Source of the DNA: Ardenticatenaceae bacterium
GTDB taxonomy: Bacteria > Chloroflexota > Anaerolineae > Promineifilales > Promineifilaceae
Direction: 5' to 3'
NCBI GenBank assembly: GCA_020634455.1
Contig: JACKBQ010000001.1
Coordinates: forward strand, 1,922,001 to 1,986,000
Length of the DNA: 64,000 nucleotides
Shown here: positions 56,704 through 63,887 of the stretch, in pieces
How the letters are laid out: every line of letters begins with the position of its first letter
How positions within the stretch are numbered: the first letter of the stretch is position 1
The notes under the pieces: model-generated
The model's input: the letters and a program-made list of their open reading frames with translations, nothing else
What the model was told of the DNA's origin: nothing
The model's database searches: none
Translations under genes and position numbers: made by a program

Positions 56704-57705
56704 TTACCTCATCCCGTTGGCCAGCTCAGCCAATTCAGCTGTGCTTTGCACCCCAGCCAGGACGTAGAGACGGCCGTCTTTTTGCCAAACCAGCCCGTTC
56801 ATGGTGCCGTCCAAACTGTTTAGCCCAATGGCGCTGACGCCGCTCACCTGCATCTCCTGGAAGGTGGCCAGGTTGCTGGGAATGGGCAGCAGCAGCGTGC
56901 TGGTCCAATCAATTTGCCGGGCCAGGCGGCTGGCTTCGATTGGATTGAGGCCGAGCAGTTGCAGCAGCGCTTCGCCTAACAGCGCCGGGTTTAGCGCCTC
57001 CGGGTATTGCACAACGGGGCTGTCCGTTTGTAGCAGAGTGGTGCCATCGGCCCAGCGCTGCTCCACGCCGCTGAACGTGGCGACGGTGATCCGCGCCCCA
57101 TCAATGCCAGCGGGCAGCAGATCGGGATTCAGGTTGGCGGTTTCCAGCAGACTGCGGGCGTTGGCCTCATCAATGACCAATTGGCCGCTGCCACCGGAAG
57201 AGATGAAGATTTCGGTTGGGTCGCCGAGGGTGGGTAGGGTGGAAACGGGCGTTAAGCCGGTCAAACGCGCCGCTTCAGCCACCGAATCCACAGGCGTCAA
57301 CGCGCCCGGTTCCTGGTCAATGATTAGCTCGCCGGGCATGACCCCCTCTTCCGCCACCCGCTGCAAAATGGCCAGCTGCTCTGGCGAGACGGAAACGGCG
57401 GCAAATTTTTGCACGCGGAACAGGCTGAGCAAGTCGCTGGCGGCGGCGCGCACGGCAGGGAAACTAAACGTTATGACAAGTAAAGTTATTGCCAGCGAAA
57501 CGGCCGTTGACAACCGTCGCTGCGGGCCAAACAGCCATTGCCCCAACTGGGCCAGCCAGCCGGGGCGCTCGGGTGCCCGCTCGGCTGGCAGCCGGGTCTG
57601 CAGCCGGGCATATGCCAACCGCGCCGGGCGGGGCGCATCGGCCGCCGTTGGCTCCAAAACCGAGAGCTGCTCCATCACATCTTGTAATTGCTTGTCTTCG
57701 TTCAT
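56704..57705 (-). CDS. Membrane protein, probable anti-sigma partner with C-terminal sensor domain
   Basis: 333 residues. A short N-terminal cytoplasmic segment (1-80), one membrane helix (about 85-105, LSTAVSLAITLLVITFSFPA) and an extracytoplasmic DUF4367-like domain (about 110-333) that ends in SLDGTMNGLVWQKDGRLYVLAGVQSTAELAELANGM. Located directly after an ECF sigma factor on the same strand (57811), the usual anti-sigma position, although no zinc HxxxCxxC motif is present. Role inferred from context. Confidence 0.6.
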   Translation of the reverse strand: MNEDKQLQDVMEQLSVLEPTAADAPRPARLAYARLQTRLPAERAPERPGWLAQLGQWLFGPQRRLSTAVSLAITLLVITFSFPAVRAAASDLLSLFRVQKFAAVSVSPEQLAILQRVAEEGVMPGELIIDQEPGALTPVDSVAEAARLTGLTPVSTLPTLGDPTEIFISSGGSGQLVIDEANARSLLETANLNPDLLPAGIDGARITVATFSGVEQRWADGTTLLQTDSPVVQYPEALNPALLGEALLQLLGLNPIEASRLARQIDWTSTLLLPIPSNLATFQEMQVSGVSAIGLNSLDGTMNGLVWQKDGRLYVLAGVQSTAELAELANGMR

Positions 57706-57737
57706 CTCATCACCTGTTTCGGTGTTCCGTTTACCGT

Positions 57738-57828
57738 AACCCCGCCGAGGGCTGAAGCCCCCGGCTATCTATGCAAGCCCCTCTGGGGCTTTCACAACTA
57801 GCCCAGTCGTTTACGGCTGGGCGAACCG
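57738..57828. repeat. GGGCTGAAGCCCCCGGC / AGCCCAG hairpin repeat
   Basis: Contains GAGGGCTGAAGCCCCCGGCT, GCAAGCCCCTCTGGGGCTTTC and GCCCAG-TCGTTTACGG-CTGGGC, the last holding the sigma-factor stop codon (57811-57813). The GCCGGGGG family recurs around 59262-59296. Confidence 0.65.
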
Positions 57829-58407
57829 TCGGCTACCGTTTACTTCTTCGTATGCTTCTTTAAAAGCCGCGGCGGCGCGGGCCAGCAGGGTGCCCACCGA
57901 GCTGGGGGCGACGCCGACGGCTTCGGCACATTCGGCGTAGCTAAAGCCCATCTGCCGCATGAGCAGGAGCTGGGTATCGCGCTCTGGCAGTTGGGCCAGG
58001 ATTTGGCGTACGGCCGTTTCCCGCTCTTTTTGCTCCACTGCTTTGTCGGCACCAGGGCTGCCTTGCGGGTCGGGAACAAGCAGGGTGTTGCGCTGCCAGC
58101 GCCGCTGCCGCCCGCGGATGGCGTTGTAGCCCATGTTGGTGGCGGTGCGGTACAGCCACGCGCCGATGTTGTGCTCGCGGTTGCGCTGTAAAAATCGGCG
58201 GCCAAAGGCGTAATCGTGCAGCTTGAGGAACACTTCCTGGGTTACATCTTCCGCTTCATCCCGATTGCCCAACAGACGGAACAGCAGCCCGTAGACGCGA
58301 TCATAGTGCTGGTGGAAGAGGGCCTCAAACGAGGCCACGTCCCCCTGCCCAATTTGTTCGAGCAGCAGGTTATCGGTCAGGCTGGTCACATCTGTTCCTT
58401 TTGCCAT
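57811..58407 (-). CDS. ECF-type RNA polymerase sigma factor
   Basis: 198 residues from MAKGTDVTSLTDNLLLEQIGQGDVASFEALFHQHYDRVYGLLFRLLGNRDEAEDVTQEVFLKLH (sigma region 2). Region 4 is LAQLPERDTQLLLMRQMGFSYAECAEAVGVAPSSVGTLLARAAAAFKEAYEE. The start at 58407 is chosen because the longer ORF runs back through a hairpin repeat. Insert WQRNTLLVPDPQGSPGADKA links the regions. Partner anti-sigma-like gene follows. Confidence 0.88.
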   Translation of the reverse strand: MAKGTDVTSLTDNLLLEQIGQGDVASFEALFHQHYDRVYGLLFRLLGNRDEAEDVTQEVFLKLHDYAFGRRFLQRNREHNIGAWLYRTATNMGYNAIRGRQRRWQRNTLLVPDPQGSPGADKAVEQKERETAVRQILAQLPERDTQLLLMRQMGFSYAECAEAVGVAPSSVGTLLARAAAAFKEAYEEVNGSRRFAQP

Positions 58408-58437
58408 GTTGGTTGCTTTCTGTGTGGATAAACACCG

Positions 58438-58528
58438 GGAAACGGCCGTTTGTGACAATCCGGTAATCGGTGGTCGGTAATCGGTAAAACCGTTTACGGA
58501 TAACCGTTCACCGATTACCGATAACCGG
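58438..58528. repeat. GGTAATCGGTAAACGGT hairpin repeat, third copy
   Basis: GGTAATCGGTGGTCGGTAAT and ACCGATTACCGATAACC form the arms; the methyltransferase C-terminus and stop (58508) are encoded in it. A half-copy lies at 59203-59240. Confidence 0.7.
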
Positions 58529-59200
58529 CTTCTTCCCAAACACCTGGTCATAATCCAACTGCCACGGGTTGGTGTGAACTTCTTCCAAACCAAGCGCAGC
58601 CAAATGAGCCTCAAACTGTTGGACGTTGCGGTAGCGGCCCACAAACAGTTTGCCCTCGGTGCCTTTGCGCCGGGTAACGAGCAGGGTGCCGCCCGGCTTG
58701 AGTACGCGGATCATCTCTTGCAAAGCGGCCGTATCCGATGGAAAAAATTCCAATGCTTCCAGGCAGGTGACGAGATCAAATTGGTTGGCGGCAAAAGGCA
58801 GCTTGTCGGCGACTTGCTGCACTAAACTGGCGCGATGGCCAAACGGCCGTAACTTTTCCGCCGCAAAGCCCAACATCTTCCCCGACGCATCCAGCCCGAC
58901 AACACGGCCGTTAAATGTGGGCGCCTCCAGCAAAAAGCCGGGCAGCCGCCCGGTGCCGGTGGCCACGTCCAGCACCAGCGGATTTGGCACCTGGCGCAGG
59001 CGAACGAGCAACGGCCGTATCAAAAAAAATTGCTCGGCGTCTGGTTCAAACTCTTTGATGCCGTCGTATTTGTGCGCGGTGATGTCGTACAGCCACACCA
59101 CCACCCGCCGCCCCAAATAAACCCCCTCGGTGGTGATGAGTAACCAGTAGAGGAGCAGGGCGAGAACGGCCGTTGTCAGAATAATCGCGATCCAGTGCAT
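58508..59200 (-). CDS. Membrane-anchored class I methyltransferase
   Basis: 230 residues. N-terminal membrane helix (about 4-23, IAIILTTAVLALLLYWLLI) then a UbiE-like methyltransferase: VLDVATGTGRLPGFLLEA (motif I), VVGLDASGKML, FDLVTCLEALEFFPSD, and LKPGGTLLVTRR. Substrate unknown, perhaps a membrane lipid. Its C-terminal GKKPVIGNR is repeat-encoded, as in other genes of this window. Confidence 0.72.
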   Translation of the reverse strand: MHWIAIILTTAVLALLLYWLLITTEGVYLGRRVVVWLYDITAHKYDGIKEFEPDAEQFFLIRPLLVRLRQVPNPLVLDVATGTGRLPGFLLEAPTFNGRVVGLDASGKMLGFAAEKLRPFGHRASLVQQVADKLPFAANQFDLVTCLEALEFFPSDTAALQEMIRVLKPGGTLLVTRRKGTEGKLFVGRYRNVQQFEAHLAALGLEEVHTNPWQLDYDQVFGKKPVIGNR

Positions 59201-59202
59201 TT

Positions 59203-59296
59203 TGGTAAACGGTTATCGGTAATCCGTGATCGGTGGTCGGTATGGTCCGCTAATGATGAAAGCCCCAGCGGGGCTTCCACATTCTAGCCGGGGGTT
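59203..59296. repeat. TGGTCGGTA half-copy and AGCCCCAGCGGGGCTTCCAC hairpin
   Basis: Half copy of the GGTAATCGGTAAACGG family (59203-59240), then AAGCCCCAGCGGGGCTTCC and GCCGGGGGTTTA, the left arm of a hairpin whose right arm (CAACCCCCGGC) is at 60531-60541 beyond the IS630 element. Confidence 0.65.
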
Positions 59297-59356
59297 TATT
59301 GAACTTTACAAAATAAATAGGTAATAGAGATAATATCATCATGGGAGGTGTTATTT

Positions 59357-59686
59357 ATGCCCAAGAGACGATATTTGGAACTAACGGCTGTTCAAAAAAG
59401 CGAGCTAGTATTTGTGCGCGACCACCATGAGAAAAGCCACATGCGAGAAAAGGCCGCCATTTTGCTCAAAATCGCCAGCGGCATGAGTCCCAATGCCGCC
59501 GCTAAAGACGGAGGGCACAAGCCGCACCATCCGGATACTATCTACAAATGGCTAGATTGGTATGAACAGGATGGTCTTGACCGACTTGAAGTACAGAAAG
59601 GACGTGGCCGCAAAGCGGCTTTTTCCCCCTCGGTACGCGAAGCCGTCAGAAGCAAAGCAGGCACTGCTCCAGGTGATTCGACGTGA
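59357..59686 (+). CDS. IS630 transposase N-terminal half (orfA)
   Basis: 109 residues from MPKRRYLEL, GGGAGGTG upstream. HTH-type content: REKAAILLKIASGMSPNAAAKDGGHKPHHPDTIYKWLDWYEQDGLDRLEVQKGRGRKAAF, then a frame switch is needed (SPSVREAV continues in an unlikely reading). The second half lies in the +1 frame. Confidence 0.75.
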   Translation: MPKRRYLELTAVQKSELVFVRDHHEKSHMREKAAILLKIASGMSPNAAAKDGGHKPHHPDTIYKWLDWYEQDGLDRLEVQKGRGRKAAFSPSVREAVRSKAGTAPGDST

Positions 59687-60515
59687 CCCCCGGCAGCTAG
59701 GCTTCCATTCTGCCCGATGGCGATTAGAAATGATAGTCCAAGCATGTACTTGGTTACAGGTCAGTACAGCTGGGAGTCTAAGCCGATTGCTAAAACGGCT
59801 GGGCATCAGCTATAAACGTGGCCGCGATTATGTGCATAGTCCCGACCGACATTATCAAGAAAAGCTGAGTTTGATTGAGTTGGCTCGATTACGTGCTTAT
59901 TACGAACCAGACCGATATGTGCTGCTCTATCTCGACCAGCTTACTTACTATCGGCAACCAACGATTGCCCAATCATTTGAAAGCAAGGGTCTGCGACAGC
60001 CATTGGCTCAACGGTCACATCGGGCCAATAGTAGCTTCCGCATCATTGGTGCCATCAATTGCATGACGGGGCAACTTTCTTACTTGCAGCGCAAACGCAT
60101 CACACGCACCGTCATTGCTAACTTCTGGACTCAATTGTACCAATGCTATCCAGGTGCGGAGACAATTTACGTCGTTCTGGACAATTGGCCCGTTCACTTT
60201 CACCCGGATGTATTGGCCGTTTTACAGCCACAGCAGTTTCCTTTTCCACCCAAATTGCCAGGGAACTGGCCGACTGAGCCTGCGCCGAAAGCCAAGCAGG
60301 ACAACATGCCCGTTCAACTACTACCTTTGCCCACTTACGCTTCTTGGCTCAATCCGATTGAAAAGCTGTGGCGTTGGCTAAAGCAGGAGGTATTGCACCT
60401 GCACCGATTCAGCGATGATTGGCCAGAATTGCGTGAAGTTGTGGCTAGTTTTCTTGACCAATTTGCCACCGGCTCTGACGCGTTGCTTCGCTATGTTGGT
60501 TTATTACCTATTTAA
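59562..60515 (+). CDS. IS630 transposase C-terminal half (orfB, +1 frame)
   Basis: The DDE domain runs from about AKQALLQVIRRDPRQLGFHSARWRLEMI to the stop. Catalytic Asp in YLDQLTYYRQPT, Asp in VVLDNWPVHFH, Glu in SWLNPIEKLWRWLKQE. It is in the +1 frame relative to orfA, overlapping by 125 bp. A run TTTTTCCCCC near 59629-59638 is a candidate slip point; otherwise the element is a frameshifted pseudogene. Confidence 0.8.
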   Translation: MNRMVLTDLKYRKDVAAKRLFPPRYAKPSEAKQALLQVIRRDPRQLGFHSARWRLEMIVQACTWLQVSTAGSLSRLLKRLGISYKRGRDYVHSPDRHYQEKLSLIELARLRAYYEPDRYVLLYLDQLTYYRQPTIAQSFESKGLRQPLAQRSHRANSSFRIIGAINCMTGQLSYLQRKRITRTVIANFWTQLYQCYPGAETIYVVLDNWPVHFHPDVLAVLQPQQFPFPPKLPGNWPTEPAPKAKQDNMPVQLLPLPTYASWLNPIEKLWRWLKQEVLHLHRFSDDWPELREVVASFLDQFATGSDALLRYVGLLPI

Positions 60516-60563
60516 ATTGTTAATGTTCATCAACCCCCGGCGGGCACGGCAAACGATCCCCAA

Positions 60564-61568
60564 TTAAGGGAGATACCCTTCGTCACGCAGCCACGCTTCC
60601 GTTATTTTCATCCCTTCCTCGATGGAGACACGGGAGACGAAGCCAAGTTGTTCCTGGGCTTTAGCGGGCGGAAATTCCGCTTTGAGGCCGTACATGCGTA
60701 GGCGGGGGCGATTGAGTGGTAAATCTAAATTCAAAATTTGGTTCAGCACAATCAAAATGTGCGCCGCCCAGAACGGAATGCGGCGCGGTTTTTTGCCGCA
60801 CATCTCGCCGTAAAAGCCAAACCATTCGTTAAACGTCACCACCGGATCACACATGTTGTACGCTTGCCCCACCGCTTCGGGGCGAACGGCCGTTAACAGC
60901 ATCCCATCCACCAAATTATCAATAAACACCGGGTAGGCGTGCCCTTCGCCGTCGCCAAAAATGACCGGCATCCCTTTGCCCACCAGCTTGATCATGTTGA
61001 TCGTCCAGCTTTGTGCACGCGGGCCATAAACCAGGCCAGGACGAACGGCCGTAACTTCAATCCCCAACTCCTTGCCCAGTTCAAACGCCCGAATCTCGCC
61101 CAGCGCTTTGGTACGGCCGTAAATCACCTCCTGCTCCGTATCCAACGGCGTATCTTCCTTCACGTGCAGCACCTTGGGTGGATGGCCGTAGCTGGCGATA
61201 GAGCTGGTTTGCACAAACCGCTTCACGCCTGCTTCCGCCGCCAGCCGCACCGCCAGCGCCGTCGCCGCCACATTCAGCGCGTACGCCTGCTGCTCGCCAC
61301 CGTGCCGCCCCAGCCAGGCCGCCACGTGGAACACCACTTCCTGCCCCTGCATCGCCGCGCGTGTGGCCTCTTCATCCAGCAAATCCGCTTTTACCAGCGT
61401 GACGCCCGCTTCTACCACGTGGGGCACGGCGTCCAGATTGCGCCCGGTGCCGGTGACGATGGCTCCTTCTTCCCTGGCCAACCGCTCCGCCAGCCGCCCG
61501 CCAATAAAGCCGGTGGCCCCGGTGACCAAAACTTTCTTCCCTTTGAGTGCATAGTTAATGATAGACAT
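60564..61568 (-). CDS. NAD-dependent epimerase/dehydratase, extended SDR
   Basis: 334 residues from MSIINYALKGKKVLVTGATGFIGGRLAERL (NAD motif GATGFIG). Catalytic YxxxK lies in VIYGRTKALGEIRAFE. VRPGLVYGPRAQSWTINMIKLVGKG is typical of sterol-dehydrogenase-like or hopanoid HpnA-like SDRs. C-terminal helix (PFWAAHILIVLNQILNL) could reach the membrane. Substrate unknown. An upstream ATG at 61625 was rejected because it starts in a repeat. Confidence 0.77.
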   Translation of the reverse strand: MSIINYALKGKKVLVTGATGFIGGRLAERLAREEGAIVTGTGRNLDAVPHVVEAGVTLVKADLLDEEATRAAMQGQEVVFHVAAWLGRHGGEQQAYALNVAATALAVRLAAEAGVKRFVQTSSIASYGHPPKVLHVKEDTPLDTEQEVIYGRTKALGEIRAFELGKELGIEVTAVRPGLVYGPRAQSWTINMIKLVGKGMPVIFGDGEGHAYPVFIDNLVDGMLLTAVRPEAVGQAYNMCDPVVTFNEWFGFYGEMCGKKPRRIPFWAAHILIVLNQILNLDLPLNRPRLRMYGLKAEFPPAKAQEQLGFVSRVSIEEGMKITEAWLRDEGYLP

Positions 61569-61629
61569 AGGCGAATTGTAGTGGAAAAGGAAACGGCCGT
61601 CATGCGGAAACGAGTGTTGGCACATATAA

Positions 61630-61690
61630 ATGCGGACGACCGCAGATTAGAGGCAACTTTCCGCGTCATCCGCGCTAGTCCGCGTCCCAT
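61630..61690. repeat. Hairpin repeat, GCGGACGACCGCAGATTAGAG family
   Basis: Arms AATGCGGACGACCGCAGATT and TTCCGCGTCATCCGCGCTAGTCCGCGTC, a fourth copy of the ACGCGGACGAGCGC family. Confidence 0.65.
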
Positions 61691-61702
61691 TTTAGAAACA
61701 AA

Positions 61703-61738
61703 AGAACGGCCGTATCCTGGTAGAGATACGGCCGTTCT
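61703..61738. terminator. Hairpin made of two ACGGCCGT motifs facing each other
   Basis: AGAACGGCCGTATC (61703-61716), loop CTGGTAGA, GATACGGCCGTTCT (61725-61738): 14-bp perfect stem in which each arm contains the palindrome ACGGCCGT. Located 30 bp after the kimA-like stop on the minus strand, a plausible transcript end. Confidence 0.55.
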
Positions 61739-61767
61739 CGCACAAAAGGTGTCGATAAGCTAAAAAA

Positions 61768-63753
61768 TTAATGAGTCGGTTGTTCCACTTCAGCAGGCAC
61801 TGGCGTTTCAACAAGGCGTCGGCTCGGATCAATGTCTGCCGGAATGTGATAAGGTACATCAATCACAATAATGTCTTCCCGGTTGCGCAACTCGCGGCGC
61901 AAAATGTTGGCTGTCTGATTATGCAGCAGTGCAGCCATCGTTTCTTCAGGGATAAACTCAGGAATCACAATCGTCAACAATTTACCATCAAACTCCAGCC
62001 GGTTAGCCCGGTCCACATAATCCACCAACGGAGCCAGAACATCTCGATAATCATAATCAATGATTACCAGCTGGATGCCCTGCGTCAGCTTGGGGAACCG
62101 CGCCCAGCGCCGCTCAAGACGTTCATGCACCTCTGGCGACATCGCCACACAAACTGCCCGCACATCTGTAGCAATCAGTTTGGCATACTGCAATGCCCGC
62201 AGTGTCCCCCGATGCACGTCAGCAATCGGCACAATCGCCACATTTGCCACATCCATCAGATCATCTTCAGTAAACGTTTTTGTACTTAACGCAACAGAAA
62301 CTTTTTTGTAATGGTTTTTAATCAAGTTGAACAAAGCAACCAGCAGCGGAATTGCCAGCGCCACAATCCAGGCGCCATCCACAAACTTGGTCGCCAGCAA
62401 AATAATAAACACAATGCCAGTGGTAATGGAACCCACCACATTCAGCACCTGCTTCCAACGCCAGTTGCGCTCATAATGAATCTGCGTGTTGTCGGTGTGC
62501 GCTGTTTCGCCCGGCTTTAGCTTGCCCACCTTGCCCATCAGTCGCGACATACCCGCCTGCGACAGCGTGAAGCTCATCATCACGCCTAGCGCATACAGCG
62601 GCAGCATCGCAATTTCATCCGCTTGGAATACCACCACGATGATGGAAGAGATGGCCGCCAGCACCAAAATGCCGGAGCTGTAAACCAGACGGTCGCCCCG
62701 ATTTTGCATCCAGCGGGGCAAAAAGCCGTCTTTTGCCAGGAAAGAGCTAAGGCGCGGGAAATCCTGGTAGCCCGTGTTGGCCGCCAAAAACAGAATCAAC
62801 GCCGTAAAGATTTGTACCCAGTAGTAAATAATGCCCGTGCCCGCAATCTGCCGGGTCATTTGCGAGAGAATACTTTCGCCACCTTCTTCCAACGGCACCA
62901 GGTGCATTTTGGTGGAAAGGAAGGTGATGCCCACAAACAAGCTCATGGCGATGGCTCCCATCGCCACCATCGTTTTAGCCGCGTTTTGGGACTCTGGCGC
63001 TTTAAACGCCTTCACACCGTTGCTAATCGCCTCGATGCCAGTCAGGGCCGTACAGCCGCCAGCAAAGGCACGCAGCAGCAGCCAAACGTAGGCAAAACCC
63101 GCCAAAGACATGGTAGCCGGTACCGATTCATGGAAAGATGGCAGCGGCTCCAGCCCAAAAAGCCCTACGTAACGCGCCATACCGAAGGCAATGGTGACCA
63201 ACACACCGCCAACAAAAGCATACGTGGGAATAGCAAAAATGGTGCCGCTTTCGCGCACGCCGCGCAGGTTGATCCAGGTGATCAGACCAATGGCCAGCAG
63301 GGCAATGAAAATGCGGTACTCATGGATTTCTGGCACGGCCGAAGTTAAAGCCCGCACGCCCGCCGCCACAGAAACGGAAACGGTTAGGATGTAATCGGTG
63401 AGCAGCGCACCACCAGCCAGCAGCGAGGGCATCTGCCCCAGATTGTCTTTGGCAACGGTGTAAGCGCCGCCGCCATCTGGGTAGTGCAAAATCGTCTGGA
63501 TATAGCTGAAGATAACCATCAGCACCAGCGTGGCCACGCCCATCGCCAGCGGCAGGGTCATCCTCAGGGCTCCGCTGCCCAGCACAATGAGCACGCTCAT
63601 GATCGCTTCGGTTGCATACGCGTTGCTGCTGATTGGGTCGGAAGCAAAAACAGCCAGCGCGCGAATCTTGTCTAGCCGTTCATGAGATTCTTGGCTGGTA
63701 GGGAATGGTTTCCCAATCAGAATACGTTTAATATCAGGTAAATCAATCGCCAT
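61768..63753 (-). CDS. KimA-like APC potassium transporter
   Basis: 661 residues from MAIDLPDIKRILIGKPF (63753). The alternative ATG at 63795 lies inside a terminator-like hairpin. It has 11-12 helices with APC motifs ALAVFASDPISSNAYATEAIM, YPDGGGAYTVAKDNLG and LTDYILTVSVSVAAG, plus FAGGCTALTGIEAISNGVKAFKAPESQNAAKTM and GDRLVYSSGILVLA. These blocks agree with what I recall of Bacillus KimA, a proton-coupled potassium importer controlled by c-di-AMP. A long hydrophilic C-terminus (about 480-661) may be regulatory. No c-di-AMP riboswitch was recognised upstream. Confidence 0.82.
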   Translation of the reverse strand: MAIDLPDIKRILIGKPFPTSQESHERLDKIRALAVFASDPISSNAYATEAIMSVLIVLGSGALRMTLPLAMGVATLVLMVIFSYIQTILHYPDGGGAYTVAKDNLGQMPSLLAGGALLTDYILTVSVSVAAGVRALTSAVPEIHEYRIFIALLAIGLITWINLRGVRESGTIFAIPTYAFVGGVLVTIAFGMARYVGLFGLEPLPSFHESVPATMSLAGFAYVWLLLRAFAGGCTALTGIEAISNGVKAFKAPESQNAAKTMVAMGAIAMSLFVGITFLSTKMHLVPLEEGGESILSQMTRQIAGTGIIYYWVQIFTALILFLAANTGYQDFPRLSSFLAKDGFLPRWMQNRGDRLVYSSGILVLAAISSIIVVVFQADEIAMLPLYALGVMMSFTLSQAGMSRLMGKVGKLKPGETAHTDNTQIHYERNWRWKQVLNVVGSITTGIVFIILLATKFVDGAWIVALAIPLLVALFNLIKNHYKKVSVALSTKTFTEDDLMDVANVAIVPIADVHRGTLRALQYAKLIATDVRAVCVAMSPEVHERLERRWARFPKLTQGIQLVIIDYDYRDVLAPLVDYVDRANRLEFDGKLLTIVIPEFIPEETMAALLHNQTANILRRELRNREDIIVIDVPYHIPADIDPSRRLVETPVPAEVEQPTH

Positions 63754-63782
63754 TTTAGAAGTAAACCACCTTATTATTCGTG

Positions 63783-63807
63783 AAAAAACACCCATGACGG
63801 GTGTTTT
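63783..63807 (-). terminator. Terminator-like hairpin in the kimA leader
   Basis: On the minus strand AAAACACCC-GTCAT-GGGTGTTTT followed by more T (six in all, 63788-63783). It sits 30-54 bp upstream of the preferred ATG, so it would stop transcription before the gene unless regulated. It also contains the alternative ATG at 63795. Confidence 0.55.
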
Positions 63808-63835
63808 GATTACACTCTACGATACCTTTTTTTGA

Positions 63836-63887
63836 GTCAAGAAAGGGTCAAGATGTTTGGAGGGGGTGTCAAGAAAGTGTCAAGATG
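63836..63887. promoter_or_regulatory. Tandem GTCAAGA direct repeats upstream of kimA
   Basis: GTCAAGA at 63836, 63847, 63868 and 63879 (11, 21 and 11 bp apart), i.e. two copies of GTCAAGAAAGNGTCAAGATG, 32 bp start to start. Eleven-bp direct repeats are typical of OmpR/PhoB-type response-regulator sites. The region to 64000 has no gene. Confidence 0.5.

Larger units (their letters stand above)
59297..60533 (+). mobile_element. IS630-family element inside a hairpin repeat
   Basis: Terminal inverted repeats: GAACTTTACAAAATAAATAG (left, about 59301) and the right end whose complement reads GAACATTAACAATTTAAATAG. Left and right share AAATAGGTAATA. It splits a GCCGGGGGTT...CAACCCCCGGC palindrome at its centre. 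Transposase is in two overlapping frames (59357-60515). Lower GC and no ACGGCCGT. Confidence 0.75.
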
